DNA of 64,000 nt from contig NZ_JACSMR010000002.1 of the NCBI RefSeq assembly GCF_018618755.1, forward strand, positions 124,001 to 188,000. The letters run 5' to 3'. Both the position numbers and the translations under genes were made by a program. Source of the DNA: Exiguobacterium sp. s193. Its GTDB lineage: Bacteria; Bacillota; Bacilli; Exiguobacteriales; Exiguobacteriaceae. Every line of letters starts with the position of its first letter. Position 1 is the stretch's first letter. Shown piece by piece: positions 55,212 to 64,000 of this stretch. The notes under the pieces are model-generated. The model was not told the DNA's origin and ran no database searches. It was given only the letters and a program-made list of their open reading frames with translations.

Positions 55212-56999
55212 TTGAAACGTATTCCTGATGAAGTCGTCGATCAGGTCCGTCAAGCGACGGATATCGTTGAATTAATCTCCGAACGTGTAGAATTAAAAAA
55301 ACAAGGGAATCGTTATTCAGGGTTATGTCCGTTTCACTCAGAAAAATCCCCTTCTTTTTCGGTCTCGCCTGATAAGGGAATGTATTATTGTTTTGGATGT
55401 GGCGCGGGCGGAAATGCCATCACATTCGTCATGGAAACAGAAGGGATGAGTTTCCCGGAAGCCGTTTCTAAACTCGCCGATCGAACGGATGTCACATTAC
55501 CGGAGTTCGAACGGTCGGACCAGACGGAATCGACACCCGATCAAGAAAAAAAATATCGGATGCGCGAAGCACACCGGATCGTAGCAGATCTTTATCATGA
55601 AGTCATGCTACAGACAGCGGCGGGCGACGCCGGTCGCGAGTATCTTGAAAAACGTGGAATTGGTGAGCCGGCGATGCGTGAGTTTAAACTCGGCTATGCT
55701 CCTGACCAGGAACGGTTTACGGTCGATTCACTCGCACGACGTAATTTTGATTTAGATGAGATGGTCGAAGCAGGGTTGATTTCTGTAGGTAGAGATGGCG
55801 ATTATCGCGATCGTTTTAATGGCAGGGTCGTCTTTCCGATTTCAGATCGTGATGGCACGGTTGTTGGATTCAGTGGACGTTCCATTGATGGAAGAGACCC
55901 GAAGTACGTCAATACGGCAGAAACGCCGCTCTTTAATAAAAGTGAATTACTGTTTGGTTTTGCGCAAGCACGGGGCGCGATGCGAAAAAATAAACAGGTT
56001 GTGCTCGTCGAAGGAAATTTAGATGTTGTACGAGTCGCGCAAGCGGGTATATCCTATACCGTAGCCTCTTTAGGGACAGCCTTGACCCCTGTTCACGCCC
56101 AAAACCTCGGCCGGATCGTCGATGAAGTCATTATTTGTTATGACGGAGACAAAGCCGGACGGGCAGCAACGATTAAAGCATTACGTCTTCTTGAGGACGT
56201 TGCAGTCGATTGTTCTGTCATTCGATTACCGGATGAGGAGGATCCAGATTCATATATTGGAGCGCACTCCGAAGAATCATTCATTCGTTTAGTAGAACAG
56301 GAACGGGTTTCAAGCCTTGAATTCAAATCTTTTTATTTTCGACAAGGAAAAAACTTGCGATTAGAAGGAGAACGCGTTCGATATATTGAAATTATGCTTG
56401 AGGAGATTAATCGGACGACAAATCCGTTACTTCGGGATATTTATCTCGGCAAGTTAGCAGACGAATTTAAGTTATCAAAAGAGTCGCTCTTGTCACAAGT
56501 GAAACCGTTACAAGCGCCTAAAGTAAAACAAGAACGTCGTGTCGAGCCGCAAGTGAACGTCGCATCACCTCAAGATCGGACGTTTTCGAATTGGAAACGG
56601 GCAGAACGTTTCCTCCTCGCCTACATGATTCGTTCAGAAGAGGTCGGAGTGGAAGTCCGGGATCAACTCGGAGTCGATTTTAATGATCCGGCACATCAGA
56701 TGATTGCTGGTAAATTATATGAATTTTATGGAGCGGGTGCTCCGGCGAATCCGGACCGTTTCTTGACGATGTTACAAGAGGCATCGCTTCAACGAATCGT
56801 GGCCGATTTAGAGTTTATGCTCATGCCGGAGTATGATCCGGATTTGTTGAGTCACTATATACGGGCTGTTCAAAATGAACGACAGCGACGGACGCTCGAT
56901 GAAGAGAAGTCACGTTTAAATCAACAAACAGATATCCGTGCTCAAGCGGAACTTATGCAGGCAATCATCGAACGGAAACGGCGTTTGAAAGATCGATGA
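55212..56999 (+). CDS. dnaG: DNA primase
   Basis: Makes RNA primers for replication. The 595-residue protein has the N-terminal CHC2 zinc finger ([18 protein letters not shown]), the Toprim core with [10 protein letters not shown] and [12 protein letters not shown], and a C-terminal helicase-interaction domain. Start TTG 55212 ([12 protein letters not shown]) has AAAGGAGGTGG 5 nt upstream; GTG 55203 lies inside that ribosome site. Directly followed by sigA, the conserved macromolecular-synthesis operon. Confidence 0.97.
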   Translation: MKRIPDEVVDQVRQATDIVELISERVELKKQGNRYSGLCPFHSEKSPSFSVSPDKGMYYCFGCGAGGNAITFVMETEGMSFPEAVSKLADRTDVTLPEFERSDQTESTPDQEKKYRMREAHRIVADLYHEVMLQTAAGDAGREYLEKRGIGEPAMREFKLGYAPDQERFTVDSLARRNFDLDEMVEAGLISVGRDGDYRDRFNGRVVFPISDRDGTVVGFSGRSIDGRDPKYVNTAETPLFNKSELLFGFAQARGAMRKNKQVVLVEGNLDVVRVAQAGISYTVASLGTALTPVHAQNLGRIVDEVIICYDGDKAGRAATIKALRLLEDVAVDCSVIRLPDEEDPDSYIGAHSEESFIRLVEQERVSSLEFKSFYFRQGKNLRLEGERVRYIEIMLEEINRTTNPLLRDIYLGKLADEFKLSKESLLSQVKPLQAPKVKQERRVEPQVNVASPQDRTFSNWKRAERFLLAYMIRSEEVGVEVRDQLGVDFNDPAHQMIAGKLYEFYGAGAPANPDRFLTMLQEASLQRIVADLEFMLMPEYDPDLLSHYIRAVQNERQRRTLDEEKSRLNQQTDIRAQAELMQAIIERKRRLKDR

Positions 57000-57033
57000 C
57001 CTGTTGCATGATGTGGAAGGAGTGTATGGTTCG

Positions 57034-58119
57034 ATGGCAGAAAAAGCAAGATCAGAAGCAGAAATACTCCGTCTCGCGAAAGATGAACTAATCGCGCTCG
57101 GACATAAAAACGGGGAACTATCGCATCAAAAAATCGAGGATAAGCTTAGCTCATTCGAATCGATGGATGCACAACAATTTGAAGAGTTCCTTCAGTTGTT
57201 AGAGACTGAAGGCATCAAAGTCAATAATGATGGTACAGGCGATGATAAAGAAGAGGCGGATTTAAACGACCTCTCTGTCCCACCTGGCGTTAAAATCAAT
57301 GATCCCGTCCGAATGTATTTAAAAGAAATCGGTCGTGTCGATCTCTTGAATGCAGAGGACGAAGTGGAACTCGCAAAACGGATCGAACAAAACGATGAGG
57401 AAGCGAAAAAGCGTCTTGCTGAAGCCAACCTCCGTCTTGTCGTCTCGATTGCGAAACGTTACGTTGGTCGTGGTATGTTATTCCTCGACTTGATTCAAGA
57501 AGGAAACATGGGATTAATCAAAGCAGTCGAAAAATTCGACTATACAAAAGGATACAAGTTCTCGACCTATGCGACGTGGTGGATTCGTCAGGCCATCACA
57601 CGTGCGATTGCCGACCAAGCACGCACAATCCGGATTCCGGTCCACATGGTCGAAACGATCAACAAATTGATTCGTGTTCAACGTCAATTGCTTCAAGACT
57701 TAGGGCGTGAACCGACTCCTGAAGAGATTTCGAAAGAGATGGAAATCACACCTGAGAAAGTGCGTGAAATCCTCAAGATTGCACAAGAACCGGTCTCGCT
57801 TGAAACACCAATCGGGGAAGAGGACGATTCACATCTCGGAGATTTCATCGAAGACCAAGATGCGACGGCCCCTCAAGATGCAGCTGCCTATGAGTTATTA
57901 AAAGAACAACTTGAAGATGTTCTCGACACATTGACAGACCGTGAAGAAAACGTACTTCGTTTACGGTTTGGTCTCGATGACGGTCGGACACGGACACTTG
58001 AAGAAGTCGGCAAAGTATTTGGCGTTACGCGCGAGCGGATTCGTCAAATCGAAGCGAAGGCGCTACGTAAATTACGTCATCCGAGTCGTTCAAAACGTCT
58101 CAAGGATTTCCTCGATTAA
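57034..58119 (+). CDS. rpoD: RNA polymerase primary sigma factor SigA (RpoD)
   Basis: The housekeeping sigma factor. The 361-residue protein has region 1.1 (about 1-75), 1.2 ([17 protein letters not shown]), region 2 ([37 protein letters not shown] split over 2.3-2.4), region 3 and region 4 ending in [21 protein letters not shown] take ATG 57034 ([10 protein letters not shown]), with GAAGGAG upstream; the frame is open to a TTG at 57004. A terminator follows. Confidence 0.97.
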   Translation: MAEKARSEAEILRLAKDELIALGHKNGELSHQKIEDKLSSFESMDAQQFEEFLQLLETEGIKVNNDGTGDDKEEADLNDLSVPPGVKINDPVRMYLKEIGRVDLLNAEDEVELAKRIEQNDEEAKKRLAEANLRLVVSIAKRYVGRGMLFLDLIQEGNMGLIKAVEKFDYTKGYKFSTYATWWIRQAITRAIADQARTIRIPVHMVETINKLIRVQRQLLQDLGREPTPEEISKEMEITPEKVREILKIAQEPVSLETPIGEEDDSHLGDFIEDQDATAPQDAAAYELLKEQLEDVLDTLTDREENVLRLRFGLDDGRTRTLEEVGKVFGVTRERIRQIEAKALRKLRHPSRSKRLKDFLD

Positions 58120-58154
58120 TTTTAAAGTGTGAAGAAAATATGAAAATTTAGTGG

Positions 58155-58200
58155 GAAGGAAGAAAAAGTTTTGTTTTTTTCTTCCTTCTCTGTTTTTTTT
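58155..58200 (+). terminator. Terminator after sigA
   Basis: GAAGGAAGAAAAA pairs perfectly with TTTTTCTTCCTTC around an 8-nt loop, then TCTG and eight T residues. Confidence 0.85.
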
Positions 58201-58273
58201 ACAGTAGAATAGTAACGGGGAATACCATTCAGTCACCAACTTGGTTGGGTATAGAATATGGGGGGAAATCCAA

Positions 58274-58615
58274 ATGCGTAATCCATTAGTACCGTTCGCA
58301 GCGATTGCGATCATCGCCATCATTGCCATGATTTCATTGTCATACTTTGGCGTAGATCAGGTGAAAGAAGCTGAAAAAGGTCCATCAACAGCTGAAATGA
58401 AGCCGGAAGATCTCTTTGCATCTAAAGGATGTACAGGATGTCACGGTGGAAATCTTGAAGGTGGAGTTGGCCCGAATTTGACTAAAATCGGCGCGAAACT
58501 CAAAGAAGAAGAAATCAAAGACATCGCTATGAATGGTAAAGGGCAAATGCCTGGTGGCCTTACTAACGATGAAGAAGCCACTGTCTTAGCGAAATGGCTT
58601 GCTGAAAAGAAATAA
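58274..58615 (+). CDS. cccA: Membrane-anchored cytochrome c550
   Basis: A small electron-transfer cytochrome on the outer face of the membrane. The 113-residue protein has one N-terminal membrane helix (PFAAIAIIAIIAMISLSYFG), a linker, and a class I cytochrome c domain with the heme motif CTGCH and the axial Met probably in GKGQMPGGL. ATG 58274 has GGGGGGA upstream; the longer frame does not. Same position after sigA as in Bacillus. Confidence 0.95.
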   Translation: MRNPLVPFAAIAIIAIIAMISLSYFGVDQVKEAEKGPSTAEMKPEDLFASKGCTGCHGGNLEGGVGPNLTKIGAKLKEEEIKDIAMNGKGQMPGGLTNDEEATVLAKWLAEKK

Positions 58616-58761
58616 GTCGATAAACATCTGTCTCTTCTCCGGGATAGGTGTTTTTTTTCTTGTACTAACTCAAGCTTGTCTTGAAGAAGTGGTATTTCTT
58701 TTTTTTGTTAAGTCCGCTATTTTAGTAAGAGATGGATTCGAAAGAGGAAGGATGAAGTACA

Positions 58762-59478
58762 TTGCAAACACACGTTACACTGGATCAACGCCTGAAGAAA
58801 GTAGTGTCATATATTCCACAAGGAGCGATACTCGCTGATATTGGCTCCGATCATGCCTTTGTCCCATGTTATTGTCTCCAACAAGGTTTAGTCGAACGGG
58901 CAGTTGCCGGCGAGGTCAACGTCGGACCGATGGAAGCCGCACAAGGACAAGTCGCACTAGTCCAACTAGAAGACAAAATCGACGTCCGTCTCGGAAGTGG
59001 ACTCACCGTCCTTACGCCCGGCGAAGTGACGGCGGTGACGATTGCTGGTATGGGCGGAACGCTAATCGCGACGATTTTAGAAGAGGGAAAAGCCCATTTA
59101 TCGGGAGAAGAACGTCTCATCTTGCAACCGAATGTCGATGCGGTTGACGTCCGGAGATGGTTACTTGCAAATGGTTATGCTTTATTGTCTGAAGCCATCG
59201 TCAAGGAGAACGGAAAGATTTATGAGATTCTTGTCGCAGAACAAGGCGAAGAAATGCTTTACTCGGAAGAAGAAGAACAACGTGACTGGGAACTGTTCTT
59301 CGGTCCCCAACTGATGCGAGAAAAAGCACCTGCCTTCATCGAGAAGTGGCAGACAGAAAAAGAAAAACGGCAATACATTTTAGAACAGATGCAGCAAGGC
59401 AATGGTTCCGACGTCCTGCAAGGAAAGATTGCGACGATCCGTCGTTTGATTGAGAAAATGGAAGAGGTGACGAACTGA
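58762..59478 (+). CDS. trmK: tRNA (adenine22-N1)-methyltransferase
   Basis: TrmK (YqfN) makes m1A22 in tRNA. The 238-residue protein has a Rossmann SAM domain starting LKKVVSYIPQGAILADIGSD, the signature TIAGMGGTLI and LILQPNVDAVDVRRWL, and a C-terminal charged coiled coil (about 185-235). Start TTG 58762 with GAGGAAGG about 10 nt upstream; an ATG at 58752 is out of frame. Overlaps the next start by one base. Confidence 0.94.
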   Translation: MQTHVTLDQRLKKVVSYIPQGAILADIGSDHAFVPCYCLQQGLVERAVAGEVNVGPMEAAQGQVALVQLEDKIDVRLGSGLTVLTPGEVTAVTIAGMGGTLIATILEEGKAHLSGEERLILQPNVDAVDVRRWLLANGYALLSEAIVKENGKIYEILVAEQGEEMLYSEEEEQRDWELFFGPQLMREKAPAFIEKWQTEKEKRQYILEQMQQGNGSDVLQGKIATIRRLIEKMEEVTN

Positions 59479-60593
59479 TGGCAAACGGTCAACAAATCAT
59501 CGAGCAGTTTGAAGCCTTTTCTCCGAAAAAATTGGCGCTCACGGGCGACCCGATCGGTCTTCAAATCGGAACGTTGAACAAAGAGGTCAAACGTGTCATG
59601 GTGACGCTTGATGTCTTGGAATCAGTTGTTGACGAAGCGATTGAAAAAGAAGTGGATGTAATCATTGCCCACCATCCACCGATTTTTAGTAAATTAGCAC
59701 AAGTAAACGATCAATCGGCGACCGGACGGATTGTCATGAAATGCATTGCGCATGACATCACTGTCTACGCAGCACATACGAATCTGGATGTGACGCAAGG
59801 CGGCGTCAATGACATGATGGCCCAAGCCATCGGTCTCATGGAGACACGTGTGTTAGCACCGTCATTTGATAATGCCGTTTATAAGCTCGTTGTCTTCGTT
59901 CCTGAAGAAGCAGTGCAACAGGTGTCGGCAGCACTGACAAAAGCAGGAGCAGGGCAAATCGGGGCTTACAGCGCCTGTCAGTTCCATAGCGTCGGAACAG
60001 GACAGTTTCAAGCCGAGGCTGGAACAAACCCGGCGATTGGACAAATTGGTGAAATCGAACGTGTTGCGGAAGTCCGGATTGAGACGGTCGTCACGGAACT
60101 GAATCAAAAACAAGTAATTCGTGCGATGAAACAGGCCCATCCGTACGAAGAGGTTGCTTACGATCTCATGCGTCAGGAGCGAACGTCTGAACCGCTTGGT
60201 CTCGGGCGCATCGGTTACCTGGAACAAGCAACGACGTTAAAGCAGTTTGCAGAACATGTCCGTCAAGTGTTCGGCGTCGACAACCTTCGTTTTGTAGGGG
60301 ACGAAGACCGTCTCATTAAAAAAGTTGCCGTTCTCGGTGGGGACGGGAATAAATATGTCTCGACAGCTGCCTTTGCCGGCGCCGATGTCCTCGTGACCGG
60401 TGATTTATACTTCCACGTCGCCCACGATGCGATGGCACTCGGACTAGCAGTCGTCGATCCAGGCCATCATGTCGAGTCAATCATGAAACAAGGTGTCGTC
60501 GATGAACTGACGAAGCGGTTTGAGGAACGACGGATCAAGGACGTCGAATTAGTCGTTTCGACGGCAAACACGAATCCGTTTAAATTTTTATAA
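59478..60593 (+). CDS. yqfO: Nif3-like dinuclear metal-centre protein (YqfO)
   Basis: A 371-residue Nif3/DUF34 protein, often called GTP cyclohydrolase I type 2 although that activity is doubtful here. Metal-binding histidines in IAHHPPIF, YAAHTNLDV and DPGHHVESIMKQG. A PII/CutA-like insertion (about 130-235, KLVVFVPEEAVQQVSAALTK) splits the metal domain, as in Bacillus YqfO. Stop/start overlap with trmK (TGATG). Function unknown. Confidence 0.94.
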   Translation: MANGQQIIEQFEAFSPKKLALTGDPIGLQIGTLNKEVKRVMVTLDVLESVVDEAIEKEVDVIIAHHPPIFSKLAQVNDQSATGRIVMKCIAHDITVYAAHTNLDVTQGGVNDMMAQAIGLMETRVLAPSFDNAVYKLVVFVPEEAVQQVSAALTKAGAGQIGAYSACQFHSVGTGQFQAEAGTNPAIGQIGEIERVAEVRIETVVTELNQKQVIRAMKQAHPYEEVAYDLMRQERTSEPLGLGRIGYLEQATTLKQFAEHVRQVFGVDNLRFVGDEDRLIKKVAVLGGDGNKYVSTAAFAGADVLVTGDLYFHVAHDAMALGLAVVDPGHHVESIMKQGVVDELTKRFEERRIKDVELVVSTANTNPFKFL

Positions 60594-60765
60594 AGGTAAA
60601 AAACGAGTCTGGTGCATCAACCGGACCGACATCAACTCATGCGACGTTTCAGCAGTCAAATAGCCGAAGATCCCACTGTTCAAGAGGGTGTGATGCTTGA
60701 CGAAGGAACGTAAGTAAAACAAATCATTCTTTATTTCAACTAAGAGGTTTATCTCTAGTCGAAAC
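60594..60765. other. Short intergenic stretch with a possible remnant frame
   Basis: After yqfO an open frame of about 36 codons runs to the TAA near 60713 (from GTG: MHQPDRHQLMRRFSSQIAED). It has no clear ribosome site and may be chance or a gene remnant. No other signal seen. Confidence 0.25.
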
Positions 60766-60804
60766 AACACGCCCGGACCAAAGGCATCTTGGTCCGGGCG
60801 TGTT
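60766..60804 (-). terminator. Hairpin at the ispH 3' end
   Basis: AACACGCCCGGACCA pairs perfectly (15 bp) with TGGTCCGGGCGTGTT around a 9-nt loop, nine bases past the ispH stop on the minus strand. The following T-run is weak (GTTGTTT). Confidence 0.8.
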
Positions 60805-60813
60805 GGAGTGAAA

Positions 60814-61761
60814 TTATAAAATCTTAACTTTTGGTAAAATACGACGCAATTCAAGGAATGGCGTTTTGTCATGGGTACTAATATCAGTTGGATCATATTG
60901 TTGTAAGAAATCAATGACTTTTTTTGTGATTGGCGTTGGTGTAGAAGCGCCTGACGTCACACCGACTTGATGAACGCCTTCGAGCCATGTCAAATCGAGT
61001 TCGGTCAAATCACCAATGCGGTGAGCAGGTGTCCCGGCGATATCAAACGAAACTTGTGCCAAACGGTTTGAGTTGTTCGAACGTGGGTCACCGACGACGA
61101 TGACGAGCTCACAATCGCCTGCCTGATCAGCGACTGCTTCTTGACGGACTTGTGTCGCGTTACAAATTTCATTATGAACTTCAACGTGTGGGTACTTTTT
61201 ACGGACGTGTTCCATCAAGGCTTGAACATCCCACTGACTCATCGTCGTTTGGTTCGTGACGATGATTTTTTTATCAGCTAGGTAAGCTGGTAAGGCTTCG
61301 ATGTCCTCCACTTTTTCAATCAAATGGACGTGTTCCGGTGCGACACCAACTGCGCCTTCCGGTTCCGGATGACCGTGTTTTCCGACATAGATGACTTCGT
61401 AGTCATCGGCGACGACGGTCCGGATTAAATCATGTGTCCGTGTAACATCAGGACAGGTCGCATCGACGACCGTCAATTTCTTTTCGGCCGCACGTGCGTA
61501 AACAGCTGGGGAAATCCCGTGAGCTGTAAAAATAACGGTTCCTTCTTTGATTGTTTCGAGTGCTTCGAGACGGTCCGGTCCATCTACTGTGAGGACGCCC
61601 ATGCGCTCAAACTCACGTGTGACATGTGCATTGTGGACAATCATACCGAGGATATGGATAGGTCGTGGCAAGTTTTCATTCATTGCGGCTTGTTGAGCAA
61701 GTTTCATTGCGTCAACGACACCATAACAATAACCACGAGGGCTGATTTTTTTTACTAACAT
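60814..61761 (-). CDS. ispH: 4-hydroxy-3-methylbut-2-enyl diphosphate reductase
   Basis: Last enzyme of the MEP isoprenoid pathway, giving IPP and DMAPP. The 315-residue protein has the three cluster cysteines C12 (RGYCYGV), C103 (DATCPDV) and C200 (NEICNATQ), catalytic Glu135 in HPEPEG, and SNNSNRL and SGASTP motifs for substrate binding. Transcribed alone on the minus strand, opposite to the Bacillus operon direction of its neighbours. Confidence 0.97.
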   Translation of the reverse strand: MLVKKISPRGYCYGVVDAMKLAQQAAMNENLPRPIHILGMIVHNAHVTREFERMGVLTVDGPDRLEALETIKEGTVIFTAHGISPAVYARAAEKKLTVVDATCPDVTRTHDLIRTVVADDYEVIYVGKHGHPEPEGAVGVAPEHVHLIEKVEDIEALPAYLADKKIIVTNQTTMSQWDVQALMEHVRKKYPHVEVHNEICNATQVRQEAVADQAGDCELVIVVGDPRSNNSNRLAQVSFDIAGTPAHRIGDLTELDLTWLEGVHQVGVTSGASTPTPITKKVIDFLQQYDPTDISTHDKTPFLELRRILPKVKIL

Positions 61762-61860
61762 AGTGTTGATTCTCCTTTAGCGTAGAAAGAATGATTAGTT
61801 AGAGTGTACCATTGATGGCAGCGGATTGAAAATAGAGGAGTCTATTCAGAGACGATAACA

Positions 61861-61869
61861 TGATATACT
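61861..61869 (+). promoter_or_regulatory. Extended -10 promoter of the sensor-kinase gene
   Basis: TGATATACT has the TGN extension and a 5/6 -10 box; no good -35 is visible. It lies 40 bp before the start codon. Confidence 0.5.
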
Positions 61870-61908
61870 GATTGAGTTGTAAAAATCATGGAGAAGGGGG
61901 CAAAAACG

Positions 61909-63681
61909 ATGGAGACAAAAAAGATGATGCGGTCTTACTTTTTTCAAATCACCGCAGTCTTGTTCATTCTGATTTGTCTTGTCATCTCGGCACTTGCCTT
62001 TACCGCCGACCGTGTCACGATTTCACGGGTGGAACAGCAAACGGAAAAACAAAGTGCAAACAGTGTCGAGGTCTCGAGTAACGCGCTCCGTGACAGTATC
62101 GGAAATTTACACGAAGAACTGATGGGCTTGCAATTGAACGTTAAAAACATGAGTGAATTAGAACGGACCATTCGGGAAACGAATTTACTTGATATCGATA
62201 CCGGGTTTAAAAGTTTTTTTTACTATGATTTAAAATCAAAAAAAATCACCTGGTTTTCGAGTGAAGACCGTCAAATCAACAGCAGAAAAATTTTAGAGGA
62301 CGATGATTTTATCCAGACGATGACGAGTACGGATTTTCATATGAGTCAACGTTATCCCCTTGATTCAGATTACATCACCTATATGTATGTGCCGGTCCGT
62401 AATGGGAGCGAGCGTGTCGGTGTTTTTGGTGGAGGCTTAAGTTTGATGAACTCGATTGTCTTTCGAAATTCGCTCGAATCCTTTGACGATGAGACGATCG
62501 CATACCTATTCAATAGTAAAGGTGAGCCGTTGTCCGTATCGAGAAACCTCGTGACGGATGAAGAACGTGTCTTGACTCAAAGTGTCGTCGACCGGGCGTT
62601 TGAGACGGTCGAGCCATATGACATATTCAGCACGAACAAGGACATGTATTATTTTGCACGCGATTTGAAGGTAACGGATTGGAAAATTCTTGTGCGGACA
62701 CCACGGAGCATCTTTTATGAACCGGTCTACACGACGAGACAACAATATCTCGTCATTGCGGCATTGACGTTAGTGCTCAGCTTGATTGTCGGTTACTTGA
62801 TGTCGCGTCAATTGACGGCCCCGTTACTTGAACTCGTTCAAAAGATTGAGCAGAGTACGGATCAAAAACCGATTGAGCTCGAACGCTCGGGTTCGAATGA
62901 AGTCAAGACACTGGTTTCTGCCTATAATGAGTATGCAAAACGGATGGAGCGTGCACGGGTCGAACAGTTGAGTCAGCAACAACAAATCTATCGGCAAGAA
63001 AACTTAGCTTCGCTCGGTCAACTTGCAGCAGGAATCGCCCACGAACTGCGAAATCCATTGACCCCTGTCAAGGTTGCGCTTCAGCTCTTAAATGAAGAAC
63101 AAACAAAATATCCGGATATGGTCGCACTCGGCTTGACGGAACTCGACCGGGCCAACTCATTGATTCAATCGATGCTCGATTTGTCTAAAGGAGATAGCCA
63201 GTCGATGAAGATGGCGATGGTCGATATGAATGAGTTCATGAGCCAATTCAAGACGAATGTAGAGGCGCAATCCCATACTTATCAGGCCGATTGTAAAATT
63301 TACACACCGTCTCATATGCCGGATCTGTATGCTTCGAAAGACGGTCTGTTGCAAGTCTTATTGAACTGTATTCGAAATGCCTTACAAGCGGTTCAAGTGA
63401 GAGGGCAAGACGGGATTTGTCACGTCCACCTCCATGTCTATACCGACCAGTTCGTCTTCATCGTCCAAGACAACGGTGTCGGGATGACGGAAACACAACT
63501 TGAATCGATTGGAAAAGCCTTCAAAACCTCTAAAGTCGACGGGACCGGTCTTGGGATTTATATGTCTGAACGGATTATCCGTAACCACGAAGGGAAGATT
63601 GTCTTCGATAGTAAAGTCGGTGTCGGGACGACGGTTCAAATCCATATACCACGGGGGAGAGAACCACATGAAGCTGAATAA
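61909..63681 (+). CDS. Membrane sensor histidine kinase
   Basis: A 590-residue kinase. Membrane helix 1 (about 12-33), a Cache-like extracellular sensor of about 240 residues, helix 2 (about 283-302, YLVIAALTLVLSLIVGYLMS), HAMP, then HisKA with phospho-acceptor H378 in AAGIAHELRNPL and a HATPase domain with NCIRNALQAV, VQDNGVGM and GTGLGIYMSE. Start ATG 61909 has GAGAAGGGGG 8 nt upstream; ATG 61888 precedes that site. Overlaps the next gene by 14 bp. A response regulator is expected beyond the window. Confidence 0.93.
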   Translation: METKKMMRSYFFQITAVLFILICLVISALAFTADRVTISRVEQQTEKQSANSVEVSSNALRDSIGNLHEELMGLQLNVKNMSELERTIRETNLLDIDTGFKSFFYYDLKSKKITWFSSEDRQINSRKILEDDDFIQTMTSTDFHMSQRYPLDSDYITYMYVPVRNGSERVGVFGGGLSLMNSIVFRNSLESFDDETIAYLFNSKGEPLSVSRNLVTDEERVLTQSVVDRAFETVEPYDIFSTNKDMYYFARDLKVTDWKILVRTPRSIFYEPVYTTRQQYLVIAALTLVLSLIVGYLMSRQLTAPLLELVQKIEQSTDQKPIELERSGSNEVKTLVSAYNEYAKRMERARVEQLSQQQQIYRQENLASLGQLAAGIAHELRNPLTPVKVALQLLNEEQTKYPDMVALGLTELDRANSLIQSMLDLSKGDSQSMKMAMVDMNEFMSQFKTNVEAQSHTYQADCKIYTPSHMPDLYASKDGLLQVLLNCIRNALQAVQVRGQDGICHVHLHVYTDQFVFIVQDNGVGMTETQLESIGKAFKTSKVDGTGLGIYMSERIIRNHEGKIVFDSKVGVGTTVQIHIPRGREPHEAE

Positions 63682-64000
63682 GTCATGGTTGATCGTCTTG
63701 GTCATTTGGACGACTGCTGTCCTCGCCATTACGAATGTGTTCGTCAGCCAAGAAGAAAATCCAGATCGTGACGTCGTCGCCTTTACGATTGTCAACGATA
63801 AACATGAGTTCGCCCAGCGGTTGATTACCGCCTTTAAAGCAGAAGCGAAAGCGAATAAATATGAAGCGGTTGTCGCGACATCACACAATTCACGGATCAA
63901 TGAGCGCGAACAAATTCGTGAGTTCATCAAGCTGAAAGTCGATGCGATTTTTATCACGACGTTTGATGATGTGTACATTACAAGTGCGATTGAGGAAGCG
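63668..64000 (+). CDS. Periplasmic-binding-protein-like protein (3' end outside window)
   Basis: The first 111 codons of a gene starting ATG 63668 inside the end of the kinase gene. An N-terminal membrane helix or uncleaved signal (LIVLVIWTTAVLAITNVFV) is followed by a Peripla_BP_4/RbsB-like first lobe (VAFTIVNDKHEFAQRL, then IREFIKLKVDAIFITTFDD). Probably an extracellular ligand-binding partner of the kinase. The remainder cannot be seen, so other fusions are possible. Confidence 0.75.
   Translation, partial: MKLNKSWLIVLVIWTTAVLAITNVFVSQEENPDRDVVAFTIVNDKHEFAQRLITAFKAEAKANKYEAVVATSHNSRINEREQIREFIKLKVDAIFITTFDDVYITSAIEEA

Noticed and set aside
60588-60914. 108-codon minus-strand frame across the ispH 3' end
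   Set aside because: Runs out of frame through the ispH coding end and its terminator; no start signal.

Overview
The window is about 47% GC, densely coded chromosomal DNA from a low-GC Gram-positive bacterium (Bacillota, Bacillales). Gene order, T-box and SigW signals, CcpA-type cre sites and the protein sequences all point that way. Exiguobacterium is my best guess (inference, no search run). Most genes lie on the + strand. I saw no tRNA, rRNA, CRISPR array, prophage or transposase gene.

Left conserved block (1-7671): the 3' part of hrcA, then grpE-dnaK-dnaJ (heat shock), prmA and rsmE (ribosome modification) and mtaB (tRNA modification), as in the Bacillus hrcA-yqeV region. Right conserved block (41472-61761): rpsU-yqeY, an nfeD-floA-hypothetical operon behind a SigW-type promoter, phoH-pgpH-ybeY-dgkA-cdd-era-recO, a glycine T-box before glyQS, ccpN-ppsR, dnaG-sigA, cccA, trmK-yqfO and ispH on the opposite strand. 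The sporulation genes yqfC and yqfD, which in Bacillus sit between yqfB and phoH, are missing, which fits a non-sporulating organism.

Between these blocks, where Bacillus has almost nothing, lie about 34 kb of accessory genes (7.7-41.2 kb): rluF, two tandem RarD-like permeases, deoC, a BMP-lipoprotein/chemoreceptor operon, a coiled-coil LytM/M23 protein, small metabolic genes and a PTS-IIC-like permease. The centrepiece is a 14.5-kb cell-surface glycan locus (22060-36529). It encodes three glycosyltransferase proteins, a methyltransferase with a coiled-coil tail, UDP-GlcNAc 2-epimerase plus UDP-ManNAc dehydrogenase (together giving UDP-ManNAcA), a TagGH-type exporter, an MBOAT/DHHW O-acetylation pair, an unknown 165-residue protein and an LCP ligase. 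I read this as a teichuronic-acid-like, O-acetylated, ManNAcA-containing wall polymer exported by an ABC transporter and attached to peptidoglycan. A secreted type I pullulanase with a perfect cre site and a cation:dicarboxylate/glutamate symporter close the accessory part.

Four intergenic copies of a modular repeat with GTAGACAAA / TTTGTCTAC-like ends (about 7.7, 14.15-14.42, 16.17-16.44 and 36.57-36.77 kb) occur only in the accessory part. One copy lies between two identical 32-bp terminator hairpins. The right end holds a membrane sensor histidine kinase overlapped by the start of a periplasmic-binding-protein-like gene that runs out of the window.
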